A stretch of 64,000 bases of DNA from an uncultured Prevotellaceae bacterium (GTDB lineage Bacteria > Bacteroidota > Bacteroidia > Bacteroidales > Bacteroidaceae), in assembly GCA_902800435.1 (NCBI GenBank), contig CADCEQ010000039.1, positions 1-64,000 on the forward strand. Reading direction: 5' to 3'. A program made the position numbers and the translations under genes. Under the pieces are notes generated by a model. That model was not told where the DNA came from and ran no database searches. It was given only the letters and a program-made list of their open reading frames with translations. Below, one piece after another: positions 17,801 to 26,599 of the stretch; position 1 is the first letter of the stretch, and the number at the start of each line of letters is the position of its first letter.

Positions 17801-19084
17801 GTTGCCTAACTTGTCGTTGCCCGTCAGCCGGCCGATGTCAACGCCGTCGGTGCTGATGTTGCCGGCAAACTGCTTGTCTTCACTGAGCTGCAGTTCGGCT
17901 TCGGCACGGCCTAAGTCGGTCTGGATGTCGGCCTGTGTATAGATGGTTCCCTGAGCATCGCCGAGGAACGAGCCTGCCAGCCTGACGTCGCCTAACTGCA
18001 GCACCATGTCGGGCAGTTCGACGATGTTCTTCGACAGGAAGTCAAGGGTCTCGGAGGCCACCGCCAGGTGCTCTACCTGCAGTTGCCAGGTGTCGCGTCC
18101 CTGCTCCGGGTGTTCGTAGTATCCGTTCGCCTCCAGGCTGATGTCGCCCTTGTCTGAGAGTGCCTGCAGCCGGCCGATGTCGAGCCTTCCCTGCTGGTAG
18201 GTGAAGTCGGTAGCCAGTCCGATGGTGTGCTGATAGTTCTTCAGCTTGGGGTGCAGGCCCCTGAAGTCGGAGGGCGTGATACGGCTGCGTTCGATGGCTC
18301 CCTTCAGCCGCAACGACTCCAGGAGACGTTCGGAATCGTAGGAGGCTGTGACGCTGTCCATTCGTATTTCTGTGCTCGGCAGTTGTAGCTGGAACTGCTG
18401 CAGGCTTGCGCCGCGATTATTGGCAGTCAGAAGGAACGACAGACGATGAATGTTCAGCCCCGACTGCTCAACGCAGGTGAGTCGCTTGACGTTGACGTTC
18501 AGACTGTCGTCCCTGAGGGCCTTGAGGTTTATGTGCCCGCTAATGCCGGCCACATGAATATGATAGGGGTTGAACCGTTCTGGGGTCGGCGCCTCGTCCC
18601 ATTGGTCGTAGGTAAGGGAGGAGTTACGCACGATAAAGGAGTTGACGCGCAGGTCGAGGGGCGTCTGGTTGGTCGTGTCGTTCGAAGCAAGCGAGTCGAG
18701 CACGAACTGGTAGTTGGCAGGAGCGTCGGCAGTAGGGCGCGACAGCTGCAGACGGGCTCCCAGCAGCTGTGCCGACGAGACTGAGATGCGCCCAAGGGCA
18801 AGCGGGGCCAGGTCGACCTTGGCCGTCAGCCGCGCCACCTTGACCATCGGGTGCCGCTGCTGGTCGAGTATGGTCACGTCGTCGAGAATCAGGCGGTTCA
18901 GGAACCCCAGGTCCACCCGTCCGATGCTCACCTCCGTGCCCAGCTGTTCACCCAGCACGTCGGCCACCTTGCTGCCGGCCCAGTCCTGAACGGCGGGCAG
19001 CCGCAGGGCAACCATCAGCGAAGCAACGAGTGCAAGGAGTCCCCACACCAACCAGCTGACCAGTTTCCTAACCGTTTTCATCAT
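14855..19084 (-). CDS. tamB: TamB-like translocation and assembly protein
   Basis: A 1,409-residue periplasm-spanning protein of the AsmA/TamB group, thought to carry phospholipids between membranes or help outer-membrane protein assembly. It has one N-terminal membrane anchor (LVSWLVWGLLALVASLMVALRLP), then LGTEVSIGRVDLGFLNRLILDDVTI, typical of TamB N termini. A long beta-rich middle follows, then the conserved DUF490 C-terminal domain with YDVTIQNIINKKFQFQPGGTI and the FSSNTIRVNCLMNIGG and DLDMP segments. The start was moved 20 codons inside the longest frame, to the MMKTVRK ATG, because the promoter -7 box lies between the two. The DUF4421 gene follows directly. Confidence 0.9.
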   Translation of the reverse strand: MMKTVRKLVSWLVWGLLALVASLMVALRLPAVQDWAGSKVADVLGEQLGTEVSIGRVDLGFLNRLILDDVTILDQQRHPMVKVARLTAKVDLAPLALGRISVSSAQLLGARLQLSRPTADAPANYQFVLDSLASNDTTNQTPLDLRVNSFIVRNSSLTYDQWDEAPTPERFNPYHIHVAGISGHINLKALRDDSLNVNVKRLTCVEQSGLNIHRLSFLLTANNRGASLQQFQLQLPSTEIRMDSVTASYDSERLLESLRLKGAIERSRITPSDFRGLHPKLKNYQHTIGLATDFTYQQGRLDIGRLQALSDKGDISLEANGYYEHPEQGRDTWQLQVEHLAVASETLDFLSKNIVELPDMVLQLGDVRLAGSFLGDAQGTIYTQADIQTDLGRAEAELQLSEDKQFAGNISTDGVDIGRLTGNDKLGNVALGVEVNGIIDKQIAAKGNIGKIEYDGTSYSNIDLDATYATNQLTGWLQIADPKVSARAELDLKATTLNDAVGVVSLHNLSLPEKDYSLEYLRVESGFDEGRHFVTLNSDFAHANLSGEFDYATLAQSVANAIGARLPTLPDLPPYRQSNNNFSLKMAMGKTDWLQKLLDVSLDIHQPVQLEAVVNDHDKHITIDLDAPDFTFNDSRYQNGVVHITTPSDSLFVNAAISTLGDEGKRYDIRADGNAADNNLSLALTWNNHNADKPLSGTLNLSSHLYKNIDNKPEAQVSILPSDIVIDNSTWQVEPSDILYSTDRMLIDHFSVHNGEQYIMVDGTASKQKTDSVHVSLKGVEVGYILDLVAFDAVTFAGKASGNACLTSVLDTPDAYADLIVNDFKFQEGRMGTLTAHVDWNKQQEQIDISATANDGLEATTYINGYVSPEREYIDLGISAHGTYLDFMHSFTESFISEITGHGNGNLRLAGPLDAINLTGGLRIDGHASITPLNTTYTLRDDSLTLVYNEILLDSLRIYDKYDNVGYLSGAVHHEDLTNLSLDLHVSTNRLLGYDFSDFGDQSFYGTVFASGDVDISLRGDDVHIDCNVTPLTGSTFVYNADQNDGISDQEFITWKKVEQEAPNATAQTASTSSTNIYMSFLVNATPEGTLRLLMDAKTGDYITLNGSGTLQATYYNKGTFEMQGTYTVDHGTYDVTIQNIINKKFQFQPGGTIIFGGDPYAAALNLQALYTVNGVSLSDLQLGNSFSSNTIRVNCLMNIGGQPSAPQVTFDLDMPTVNADEKQMVRSLLSSQQEMNQQVLYLLGIGRFYTLGLNNADQQPGQPDQTTLAMQSFLSGTLSTQINNVLNQVIGNDSWNFGANIATGTEGWNNAEYEGTVAGRMLDNRLLINGQFGYRDNATQATPSFIGDFDIRYLLLPNGNLALKVYNQTNDRYFTRSSLNTQGVGIIMKKDFNGLRDFFGIKDKEKGM

Positions 19085-19097
19085 ACTTTTTCCGTTG

Positions 19098-19127
19098 CAA
19101 AGGTACGAAATAATCTCGACACTCAAA
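19098..19127 (-). promoter_or_regulatory. probable tamB promoter
   Basis: On the minus strand, TTTG (19127-19124) is followed 18 bases later by TACCTTTG (19105-19098). Spacing is one base shorter than usual. It lies 13 bases before the chosen start. Confidence 0.6.
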
Positions 19128-19201
19128 AAGAATCTCACAAACAATCATAACGGTTGAACAAAAAATAAGATTATCCCGCCTCATTTTATATCTATTTAAG
19201 C

Positions 19202-19262
19202 GCTACCCGCCGGGTAGAGCGTCTTTACCCGGCAGTAAGAGGAGCTTTACCCGCCGGGTAGC
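19202..19262. repeat. array of three 17-base palindromes, 22-base period (locus 1)
   Basis: Units start at 19202, 19224 and 19246. Units 1 and 3 hold the perfect palindrome TACCCGCCGGGTA, and unit 2 is degenerate (TTACCCGGCAGTAA). The five-base spacers are GCGTC and GGAGC. It lies in the roughly 370-base space between the divergent tamB and nqrA genes. Two more arrays with the same geometry occur at 28994 and 60942. Confidence 0.75.
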
Positions 19263-19406
19263 TGAGAGCTTGAAAAGATGCCGATTGTTGTTAGTTGGAG
19301 TTGGCAAATGATGCTTATTCTTTTAATTATGTTGCAAAATTGCGAGAAAAAGTCGGGATAACGTTATTTTTCGCCGACAAATGCTCGATATATCCATAAT
19401 TTTTAC

Positions 19407-19414
19407 TAATTTTG
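19407..19414 (+). promoter_or_regulatory. -7 element of the nqr operon
   Basis: TAATTTTG fits TAnnTTTG and lies 42 bases before nqrA. No exact TTTG is found 19-21 bases upstream. The preceding 140 bases are AT-rich with no gene. Confidence 0.5.
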
Positions 19415-19456
19415 CGGTCGCTTAACGTTAGCTATTCAATTCAAACATTTATATAA

Positions 19457-20800
19457 ATGGCAAATGTAATCAAGTTACGCAAAGGCTTGGACATTCATCT
19501 TCAAGGACGTGCCGAGGAGAAGAAGATCCAGTTGAAGTCGAACGGCAAGTATGCACTGGTGCCCGACGACTTCGAAGGGGTTACTCCGAAGGTGGTCGTC
19601 CGCGAGGGTGACAAGGTCAAGGCCGGGGATGCCTTGTTTGTCAACAAGCAGTATCCCGAAGTTAAGTTTGCCTCGCCAGTGAGCGGCACCGTCCGCGAGG
19701 TGGTGCGGGGCGAACGCAGGAAAGTGCTCTGCGTCAAGGTCGATGCCGACAGCCAGCAGGAGTTCGTGGACTTCGGCCGGAAGGATGTCGGCAAGCTGAC
19801 AGGCGAGCAGGTTATTAACGCCCTCTTGGAGGCTGGTATCTTTGGCTATATCAATCAGTTGCCTTATGCTGTTTCAACCAATCCTGAGACGAAGCCTAAG
19901 GCAATTTTCGTGTCGGCCCTGAGAGACAAGCCCCTGGCTGCCGACTTTGAATTCGAGGTGAAAGGCCAGGAACAGGACTTCCAGACGGGACTCACCGCCC
20001 TGTCGAAGATTGCCAAGACTTACCTCGGCGTGGGTGCAGGCTCAGCCCTGACCGGCGTGAAGGATGTCGAGGTGACGGTCTTCGAGGGCAAGTGCCCGGC
20101 AGGTAACGTCGGCGTACAGGTCAACAACATCGACCCGGTGAACAAGGGCGAGGTGGTGTGGACCATCGGCGACCCGACGGTGGTGCTGTTCATCGGCCGC
20201 CTGTTCAGCACGGGTAAGGTGAACCTCACCCGCACGGTGGCCCTGTGCGGCAGCGAGGTCAGCAGTCCTGCCTACGTCGATATGCTGGTGGGCGAGGAAC
20301 TGTCGACGCTGCTCAGCAACAGCTACGACGCCAGCAAGAGCGTCCGCATCATCAATGGCAACGTGCTCACTGGCAAGCCCACGACGAAGGAAGGCTTCCT
20401 GGGGGCACACACTTCTGAAATCACCGTCATTCCCGAGGGTGACGATGCCGACGAGATGCTGGGCTGGATTCTGCCGCGCCTGAAGCAGTTCTCCGTCAGC
20501 CGCAGCTACTTCTCGTGGCTCTGCGGCAAGAAGGACTACGCTCTCGATGCCCGCATCAAGGGCGGCGAGCGCCACATCATCATGAGCGGCGAGTACGACC
20601 GCGTGCTGCCGATGGACATCTACGGCGAGTATCTCATCAAGGCCATCATCGCTGGCGACATCGACCGCCAGGAGGCGCTCGGCATCTACGAGGTCAGTCC
20701 TGAGGACTTTGCCTTGGCCGAGTTCGTGGACAGCTCGAAGCTGGAATTGCAACGCATTGTGCGTGAAGGACTTAATTTGTTACGTAAAGAAAACGCATAG
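19457..20800 (+). CDS. nqrA: Na+-translocating NADH:quinone reductase subunit A
   Basis: NqrA is the cytoplasmic, membrane-associated subunit of Na+-NQR, which couples electron flow from NADH to quinone to sodium export. The 447-residue protein is full length. Typical segments are IKLRKGLDIHLQGRAE at the N terminus, VREGDKVKAGDALFVNKQYPEVKFASPVSGTV (a barrel-sandwich fold), and GAHTSEITVIPEGDDADEMLGW with FSVSRSYFSWL further on. It heads an operon of six nqr genes plus nhaD, with gaps of ten bases or fewer. A palindrome array lies about 195 bases before the start. Confidence 0.96.
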   Translation: MANVIKLRKGLDIHLQGRAEEKKIQLKSNGKYALVPDDFEGVTPKVVVREGDKVKAGDALFVNKQYPEVKFASPVSGTVREVVRGERRKVLCVKVDADSQQEFVDFGRKDVGKLTGEQVINALLEAGIFGYINQLPYAVSTNPETKPKAIFVSALRDKPLAADFEFEVKGQEQDFQTGLTALSKIAKTYLGVGAGSALTGVKDVEVTVFEGKCPAGNVGVQVNNIDPVNKGEVVWTIGDPTVVLFIGRLFSTGKVNLTRTVALCGSEVSSPAYVDMLVGEELSTLLSNSYDASKSVRIINGNVLTGKPTTKEGFLGAHTSEITVIPEGDDADEMLGWILPRLKQFSVSRSYFSWLCGKKDYALDARIKGGERHIIMSGEYDRVLPMDIYGEYLIKAIIAGDIDRQEALGIYEVSPEDFALAEFVDSSKLELQRIVREGLNLLRKENA

Positions 20801-20805
20801 GGACT

Positions 20806-21966
20806 ATGAGCGCATTAAGAAATTACATCAACAAGATAAAGCCGAACTTCGAGGAGGGTGGCAAGCTGCATGCCTTCCGTTCGCTGTTCGACGGCTTCGA
20901 GACCTTCCTCTACGTGCCCAACGACACGGCGAAGGCTGGCAGCGTGAACATTCACGACGCCATCGACTCGAAGCGCATCATGAGTATGGTGGTCATCGCC
21001 CTGATGCCCGCCATGCTGTTCGGTATGTACAATATCGGCTATCAGAACTATCTCGCCGCTCGCACGCTTGCTGATGCCGGCTTCTTCGAGATATTCTTCT
21101 ACGGTTTCCTGGCCGTTCTGCCTAAGATTCTCGTCAGCTACATCGTCGGTCTGGGCATTGAGTTTGCCTGGGCACAGTGGAAGGGCGAGGAGATTCAGGA
21201 GGGCTACCTCGTATCGGGTATCCTGATTCCGCTGATTGTTCCCATCGGCTGTCCGCTGTGGATGCTGGCCCTGGCCTGCGCCTTCTCGGTCATCTTCTGC
21301 AAGGAGATTTTCGGCGGTACGGGTATGAACATCTTCAACCCCGCCATCGCCGCCCGTATGTTCCTGTTCTTCGCCTATCCGTCGAAGATGACGGGCGACC
21401 AGGTGTGGGTGGCTCAGGACAGCATCTTCGGTCTGGGCAACACGCTGCCCGACGGCTTCACCGCTGCTACGCCTCTTGGCCAGATAGGGCAGGGGATTGC
21501 TCCTGATGCCTCTATCTGCGACATGATCTGCGGCTTCATCCCCGGTTCTATCGGTGAGACCTCGGTCATCGCCATCGCCCTGGGCGCCATCCTGCTGCTC
21601 TGGACGGGCATCGCCTCGTGGCGCACCATGCTGAGCGTCTTCGTGGGCGGTGCCGTCATGGCCTGCATCTTCGAGCAGACCGGTCAGTCGATCGTCTGGT
21701 GGCATCATTTCATCCTCGGCGGCTTCGCCTTTGGTGCCGTGTTCATGGCCACCGACCCCGTCACCTCGTGCCGCACACAATGCGGTCAGTACATCTACGG
21801 TTTCCTCATCGGCGCGATGGCCATCATCATCCGCGTGATGAACGCCGGCTATCCTGAGGGCATGATGCTCGCCATCTTCTTTGGTAATATGTTTGCTCCC
21901 ACGATTGACCACTTCATCGTGGAGCGCAATATCTCGAAACGTTTAAAGAGAGGAGGTACCAAATGA
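20806..21966 (+). CDS. nqrB: Na+-NQR subunit B
   Basis: NqrB is the large membrane subunit that forms the sodium channel and carries covalently bound FMN and riboflavin. The 386-residue protein has about ten hydrophobic segments. The FMN-attachment threonine is in GFTAATPLG at residue 222. Other family features are FGGTGMNIFNPAIAARMF, SIVWWHHFILGGFAFGAVFMATDPVTS, and a C-terminal segment with MLAIFFGNMFAPTIDHF. The gene lies five bases after nqrA and overlaps nqrC by four bases (ATGA). Confidence 0.96.
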   Translation: MSALRNYINKIKPNFEEGGKLHAFRSLFDGFETFLYVPNDTAKAGSVNIHDAIDSKRIMSMVVIALMPAMLFGMYNIGYQNYLAARTLADAGFFEIFFYGFLAVLPKILVSYIVGLGIEFAWAQWKGEEIQEGYLVSGILIPLIVPIGCPLWMLALACAFSVIFCKEIFGGTGMNIFNPAIAARMFLFFAYPSKMTGDQVWVAQDSIFGLGNTLPDGFTAATPLGQIGQGIAPDASICDMICGFIPGSIGETSVIAIALGAILLLWTGIASWRTMLSVFVGGAVMACIFEQTGQSIVWWHHFILGGFAFGAVFMATDPVTSCRTQCGQYIYGFLIGAMAIIIRVMNAGYPEGMMLAIFFGNMFAPTIDHFIVERNISKRLKRGGTK

Positions 21967-22709
21967 AACTGAATACTAACTCGAATTCGTACATTATTAT
22001 ATATAGTGCGATACTCGTGGTCATCGTGGCCTTCCTGCTGGCCTTCGTCTATCAGGCATTGAAGCCCATGCAGGACGCTAACGTGGCCCTCGATGTGAAG
22101 AAGCAGATTCTCTACTCGCTCAACATCCGCGACCTCGACGGTGCCGAGGCTGAGGCAAAGTATGCCGAACTCGTCAATGACACGATGGAGTTTGCCGGTC
22201 AGAAAATCCTGATGGCAGAAATCGGCGAAGAGTCTCTCATGATCTTCGAAATGAAGGGTATGGGACTCTGGGGCGGCATCAGCGGATATATGTCTGTCCG
22301 CCTCGACCCTGAAAAGGGCGGCCTCTCCGTCTATGGTGCTTACTTCAACCATGAGAGCGAGACAGCCGGCCTGGGTGCCGAGATCAAAGACTCGCAGGAG
22401 TGGCAGGAGAAGTTCATCGGGAAACGTATTTTCGATGACGATTGCAAACATGTGGTGCTCTCTGTCGTGAAGAAGGTGGAGAATCCCGATTGCCAGGTGG
22501 ACTGTGTGACGGGAGCTACGCTGACCTCTAACGGCGTCGACGAGATGATCAAGCGCACTTTCGGCCTGCGGACCGGTGAGTACGACCTTGACATGGACGA
22601 GTCGGAATTGAATTATCAATTACTGAAGTCTGTATTATCGGGTTCCGACATCAGCGATGCCGAGCTCAATAAGTTGATGAAAGTGAAAAAGGTAAAGGAG
22701 GAGGAGTAA
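21963..22709 (+). CDS. nqrC: Na+-NQR subunit C
   Basis: NqrC has one N-terminal membrane helix (IIIYSAILVVIVAFLLAFVYQAL) and a periplasmic domain with covalent FMN. The attachment motif TGATLT is present, with the flavinylated threonine at residue 186. GLWGGISGYMSV and HESETAGLGAEI are family segments. FMN transfer needs the ApbE transferase, which is not in the window. At 248 residues it is of usual length for Bacteroidetes. The start overlaps the nqrB stop, and nqrD follows three bases later. Confidence 0.96.
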   Translation: MKLNTNSNSYIIIYSAILVVIVAFLLAFVYQALKPMQDANVALDVKKQILYSLNIRDLDGAEAEAKYAELVNDTMEFAGQKILMAEIGEESLMIFEMKGMGLWGGISGYMSVRLDPEKGGLSVYGAYFNHESETAGLGAEIKDSQEWQEKFIGKRIFDDDCKHVVLSVVKKVENPDCQVDCVTGATLTSNGVDEMIKRTFGLRTGEYDLDMDESELNYQLLKSVLSGSDISDAELNKLMKVKKVKEEE

Positions 22710-22712
22710 GTT

Positions 22713-23336
22713 ATGGCATTATTCAGTAAACAAAATAAGGAGGTTTTCACCAACCCGTTGAACCTCGACCACCCCATTCTCGGCCAGGTACTCGGTATCT
22801 GCTCGGCATTGGCTGTGACCTCGCAGCTGAAGCCTGCCATCGTGATGGGACTCGCTGTGACGGTCATCACCGCCTTTGCGAATGTGATTATCTCGATTAT
22901 CCGCAACACCATTCCCAACCGCATCCGCATCGTGGTGCAGCTGGTGGTCGTGGCTGCTCTCGTGACCATCGTCTCGCAGATTCTGAAGGCTTTCGCCTAC
23001 GACGTCAGCGTCCAGCTCTCTGTGTATGTCGGTCTGATCATTACCAACTGTATCCTGATGGGCCGCCTCGAGGCCTTCGCCATGCAGAACAAGCCCTGGC
23101 CTTCGTTCCTCGACGGTGTGGGCAACGGTCTTGGCTACGCCATGATCCTGGTCATCGTGGGTGCCGTCCGTGAGTTCCTCGGGCGCGGTTCGCTCTTAGG
23201 CTTCCAGATTATCCCCGATGCCTGCTACGACCTGGGCTACGTCAACAACGGTATGATGACGATGCCGGCTATGGCGCTCATCCTCGTTGGCTGTGTGATT
23301 TGGGTTCATCGTGCTTACTTTTATAAGGAGAAATAA
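22713..23336 (+). CDS. nqrD: Na+-NQR subunit D
   Basis: NqrD is a membrane subunit of Na+-NQR that forms, with NqrE, a pseudo-symmetric pair holding an iron-sulfur centre within the membrane. The 207-residue protein has six hydrophobic segments. Family marks are NPLNLDHPILGQVLGICSALAVT, the central SVYVGLIITNCILMGRLEAFA with its conserved cysteine, and GNGLGYAMILVIVGAVREFLG. The spacing to neighbours is three bases on both sides, so it is part of one tightly packed operon. Confidence 0.96.
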   Translation: MALFSKQNKEVFTNPLNLDHPILGQVLGICSALAVTSQLKPAIVMGLAVTVITAFANVIISIIRNTIPNRIRIVVQLVVVAALVTIVSQILKAFAYDVSVQLSVYVGLIITNCILMGRLEAFAMQNKPWPSFLDGVGNGLGYAMILVIVGAVREFLGRGSLLGFQIIPDACYDLGYVNNGMMTMPAMALILVGCVIWVHRAYFYKEK

Positions 23337-23339
23337 GAT

Positions 23340-23876
23340 ATGGAACACGCAATATCATTACTGTTTAGGTCGATATTCGTCGACAATATGATCTTCGCCT
23401 TCTTCCTCGGCATGTGTTCGTACCTTCAGACCAAGGTCTTAGGCCCCGACTGCCTCGTCGAGGGCGTCGACCTGAGCTACCTCAGCTTCATCCTCTTTAT
23501 CGCCGTGATTGCCGGTATGGTGCAGCTGGTGGAGATGACGGTCGAGAAGTACTCGCCCTCGCTCTATGCCGCACTTGGCATCTTCCTGCCGCTGATTGCC
23601 GTCAACTGCGCCATCATGGGTGCCTCGCTCTTCATGCAGCAGCGCATCCTGATGGACGAGTCGAACTCTCAAGCCATTCGCAATATCTGGGATGCCGTCG
23701 TCTATGGCTTCGGCTCCGGTATCGGCTGGATGCTCGCCATCGTGGCTATGGGTGCCATCCGCGAGAAGATGCAGTACAGCGACGTCCCCAAGCCCCTGCA
23801 GGGTCTCGGCATCGTCTTTATTACCGTCGGTCTCATGGCTATGGCAATGATGTGTTTCTCTGGACTTAATATCTAA
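23340..23876 (+). CDS. nqrE: Na+-NQR subunit E
   Basis: NqrE is the partner of NqrD in the membrane core. The 178-residue protein carries [29 protein letters not shown] with a conserved cysteine, [21 protein letters not shown] with the second conserved cysteine, and [21 protein letters not shown]. The two cysteines correspond to the ligands of the intramembrane iron-sulfur centre. It is shorter than some proteobacterial NqrE proteins but complete. nqrF follows after nine bases. Confidence 0.95.
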   Translation: MEHAISLLFRSIFVDNMIFAFFLGMCSYLQTKVLGPDCLVEGVDLSYLSFILFIAVIAGMVQLVEMTVEKYSPSLYAALGIFLPLIAVNCAIMGASLFMQQRILMDESNSQAIRNIWDAVVYGFGSGIGWMLAIVAMGAIREKMQYSDVPKPLQGLGIVFITVGLMAMAMMCFSGLNI

Positions 23877-23885
23877 ATAGGAAGT

Positions 23886-25154
23886 ATGGCACAGTTTATA
23901 GCATATAGCATTGGAGTATTCCTCATTGTCATACTCCTCTTGGTGATTATCCTGCTCGTGGCGAAGAAGTACCTCTCGCCGTCGGGCAATGTGAATATTA
24001 CGGTCAATGGCGACAGGGTGCTTAACGTGCCGCAGGGCAACAACCTGATGGCTACGCTCAACGAGAACGGCATCTTCCTGCCTTCTGCCTGCGGTGGCAA
24101 GGCCAGTTGCGGACAGTGCAAGGTGCAGGTCCTGGAAGGCGGCGGCGAGATTCTCGACTCTGAAAAGCCCCACTTCACCCGCAAGCAGATCAAGGACCAC
24201 TGGCGACTGGGCTGCCAGTGCAAGGTGAAGGGCGACCTCAGCATCCACGTCGACGAGTCAATCCTCGGCGTCAAGGAGTACGAGTGTACCGTCATCTCGA
24301 ACAAGAACGTCGCTACGTTCATCAAGGAGTTCAAGGTGCAGCTGCCTGCCGGCGAGCACATGGACTTCCTGCCCGGCTCTTACGCTCAGATCAAGATTCC
24401 CGCCTTCGACTGCATCGACTACGACAAGGACTTCGACAAGTCGCTCATCGGCGACGAGTACCTGCCCTCATGGCAGAAGTTCGGACTGTTCCCGCTCAAG
24501 TGTAAGAATCCCGAACCCACCATCCGTGCCTACTCGATGGCCAACTATCCGGCTGAGGGCGACGTCTTCATGCTCACCGTGCGTATCGCCACGCCGCCGT
24601 TCAAGCCCGACAAGAGCGGCTTCATGGAGGTCAACCCCGGTATCGCCTCCAGCTACATCTTCTCGCTGAAGCCCGGCGACAAGGTCATCATGAGCGGCCC
24701 CTTCGGCGACTTCCACCCCCACTTCGACTCGAAGAAGGAGATGATCTGGGTTGGCGGTGGTGCCGGTATGGCTCCGCTCCGTGCACAGATTATGCACATG
24801 ACCAAGACACTGCATACGACCGACCGCGAGATGCACTACTTCTACGGTGCCCGCGCCCTCAACGAGGTGTTCTATCTCGACGACTTCCTCGGCCTGGAGA
24901 AGGAGTTCCCCAACTTCCACTTCCACCTCGCTCTCGACCGTCCCGACCCCGCTGCCGATGCAGCCGGCGTGAAGTACACCCCGGGCTTCGTCCACCAGGT
25001 GATGCTCAACACCTACCTGAAGGACCACGAAGCCCCCGAGGATGTGGAGTACTACATGTGCGGCCCCGGCCCGATGTCGGCAGCCGTCGTTTCGATGCTC
25101 GACTCGCTCGGCGTCGATCCCGAATCCATCATGTACGACAACTTCGGAGGATAA
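23886..25154 (+). CDS. nqrF: Na+-NQR subunit F (NADH-oxidising)
   Basis: NqrF accepts electrons from NADH. In order it has an N-terminal membrane helix (about 5-27), a [2Fe-2S] ferredoxin domain with ligands in SACGGKASCGQCKV and a later GCQCKV, an FAD-binding domain with RAYSMANYP, and an NADH-binding domain with WVGGGAGMAPLRAQI and YMCGPGPMSAAVV. It has 422 residues, the standard length. All cofactor motifs are intact, so with nqrA-E the operon encodes a complete enzyme. nhaD starts four bases after its stop. Confidence 0.97.
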   Translation: MAQFIAYSIGVFLIVILLLVIILLVAKKYLSPSGNVNITVNGDRVLNVPQGNNLMATLNENGIFLPSACGGKASCGQCKVQVLEGGGEILDSEKPHFTRKQIKDHWRLGCQCKVKGDLSIHVDESILGVKEYECTVISNKNVATFIKEFKVQLPAGEHMDFLPGSYAQIKIPAFDCIDYDKDFDKSLIGDEYLPSWQKFGLFPLKCKNPEPTIRAYSMANYPAEGDVFMLTVRIATPPFKPDKSGFMEVNPGIASSYIFSLKPGDKVIMSGPFGDFHPHFDSKKEMIWVGGGAGMAPLRAQIMHMTKTLHTTDREMHYFYGARALNEVFYLDDFLGLEKEFPNFHFHLALDRPDPAADAAGVKYTPGFVHQVMLNTYLKDHEAPEDVEYYMCGPGPMSAAVVSMLDSLGVDPESIMYDNFGG

Positions 25155-25158
25155 CTGA

Positions 25159-26571
25159 ATGACACTGATCATCGTTCTGCTGCTCATCTTCGGCTACCTG
25201 CTGATTGCCACTGGCCACCTGACGGGGGTCAACAAGGCAGCCATCGCCATGTTCATCGGCACGGTGGGGTGGGTGGTCTACATCTGCTGGGGCGCCGACT
25301 TCGTCATGTCCCAGCATCCCCATGAGTATGCAGAATTCCTGGCTGGCGAGGCTCCTTCAAGCGATGCCGTCAAGTTGTTTATCTACGACGACATCTTCCT
25401 GAAGTACGTGGGCCGAGCCGCCAGCATTGTCATGTTCCTCCTCGCCACGATGACCATCGTCGAGATACTGAACAACAACGGCTGCTTCGACTTCATCACC
25501 GAGTGGATTCGCACCCGCAACTCGAAGCGGCTGCTGTGGACCATCACGCTGGCCACGTTCATCCTCTCGGCCAATCTCGACAACCTGACAACAGCAACGA
25601 TGATGCTGGTCATCATGCACGACATTGTCCGCAGCCGACGGCAGCGAATGCTCATCGGCGCGGCCATCGTCGTGGCGGCCAACTGCGGCGGTGCCTTCAC
25701 CGTCATCGGCGACCCCATAGGACTGCTCCTCTGGGGCGACGGGGCTGTCACGGCCACCGACTTCTCGAAATTCCTGGCCCTGCCGGCCCTGGTGGCGTGG
25801 GTGGTGACGACCATTCTCATCAACCGCCAGCTGCCCGACCGTCTCGACACCGAGTTTGTGGCGCCGCCCTATCGTGGCGACGACACCAACCTCAACCGCT
25901 GGCAGCGACTGGTCATGCTCGTCGTGGGCATCGGCGGCCTGTGGTTCATTCCTACGTTCCACAACATCACCAAGCTGTCGCCGTTCCTCGGCGCTCTCTG
26001 CGTGCTCAGCGTGCTGTGGGTGGTCAACGAGGCCTTCAACCGCAAGCTGAACGATGCCGACCAGATGGCCCAGCGCCGCATTCCGCGCGCCATCCAGTAC
26101 GGCACCATCCAGCAGATGCTCTTCGTCATGGGTATCATGCTCGGCATGGGCGTGATGACCGAGACGGGCGTCTTCGGCGACATCTCGGCCTGGATCGACT
26201 ACAACATCCACAATATCTGGGTGGTGGGCATCATCTCAGGCCTGCTCAGCAGCGTTGTCGACACGTTCACCGTTGCCATCACCGACATCTCGCTCTATCC
26301 CATCATCGAGCACGCACAGCTGAGTGCCTGGGCCGACAGCGACTACCTGTCGGACTTCGCCCTGAACGGCGCTTACTGGAAGGTCATCGCCTTCACAACG
26401 GCCGTCGGCGGCTGTCTGCTCAGCGTGGGCAGCACCAGCGGACTGGCCCTTATGAAAATGGAACACGTGCGTCTGGGCTGGTATCTGCGCCATCTGACGC
26501 CCAAAGTCCTCGCAGGGTTCGTCCTGGGACTCATCGTCCTCTATGTCGAGGTTCTGCTTCTCGCCTCCTGA
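25159..26571 (+). CDS. nhaD: NhaD-type Na+/H+ antiporter
   Basis: An inner-membrane antiporter of 470 residues with about 12 hydrophobic segments, matching the NhaD branch of the ion transporter superfamily. Family segments are LIATGHLTGVNKAAIAMF at the start, SANLDNLTTATMMLVIMHDIV with the conserved acidic and polar ion-site residues, ANCGGAFTVIGDPIGLLLWG and GLLSSVVDTFTVAITDIS. It exchanges cytoplasmic Na+ for H+ or the reverse. Its place four bases after nqrF indicates co-transcription with the sodium pump, so it probably converts the NQR sodium gradient to a proton gradient or adjusts pH. Confidence 0.93.
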   Translation: MTLIIVLLLIFGYLLIATGHLTGVNKAAIAMFIGTVGWVVYICWGADFVMSQHPHEYAEFLAGEAPSSDAVKLFIYDDIFLKYVGRAASIVMFLLATMTIVEILNNNGCFDFITEWIRTRNSKRLLWTITLATFILSANLDNLTTATMMLVIMHDIVRSRRQRMLIGAAIVVAANCGGAFTVIGDPIGLLLWGDGAVTATDFSKFLALPALVAWVVTTILINRQLPDRLDTEFVAPPYRGDDTNLNRWQRLVMLVVGIGGLWFIPTFHNITKLSPFLGALCVLSVLWVVNEAFNRKLNDADQMAQRRIPRAIQYGTIQQMLFVMGIMLGMGVMTETGVFGDISAWIDYNIHNIWVVGIISGLLSSVVDTFTVAITDISLYPIIEHAQLSAWADSDYLSDFALNGAYWKVIAFTTAVGGCLLSVGSTSGLALMKMEHVRLGWYLRHLTPKVLAGFVLGLIVLYVEVLLLAS

Positions 26572-26599
26572 CTACACCTAACCTCTTAAAACAATAACT

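Noticed and set aside
20815..21912. 365-codon minus-strand reading frame opposite nqrB
   Set aside because: It is low-complexity (Asp/His/Gly-rich) and is explained by codon bias of the real nqrB gene.
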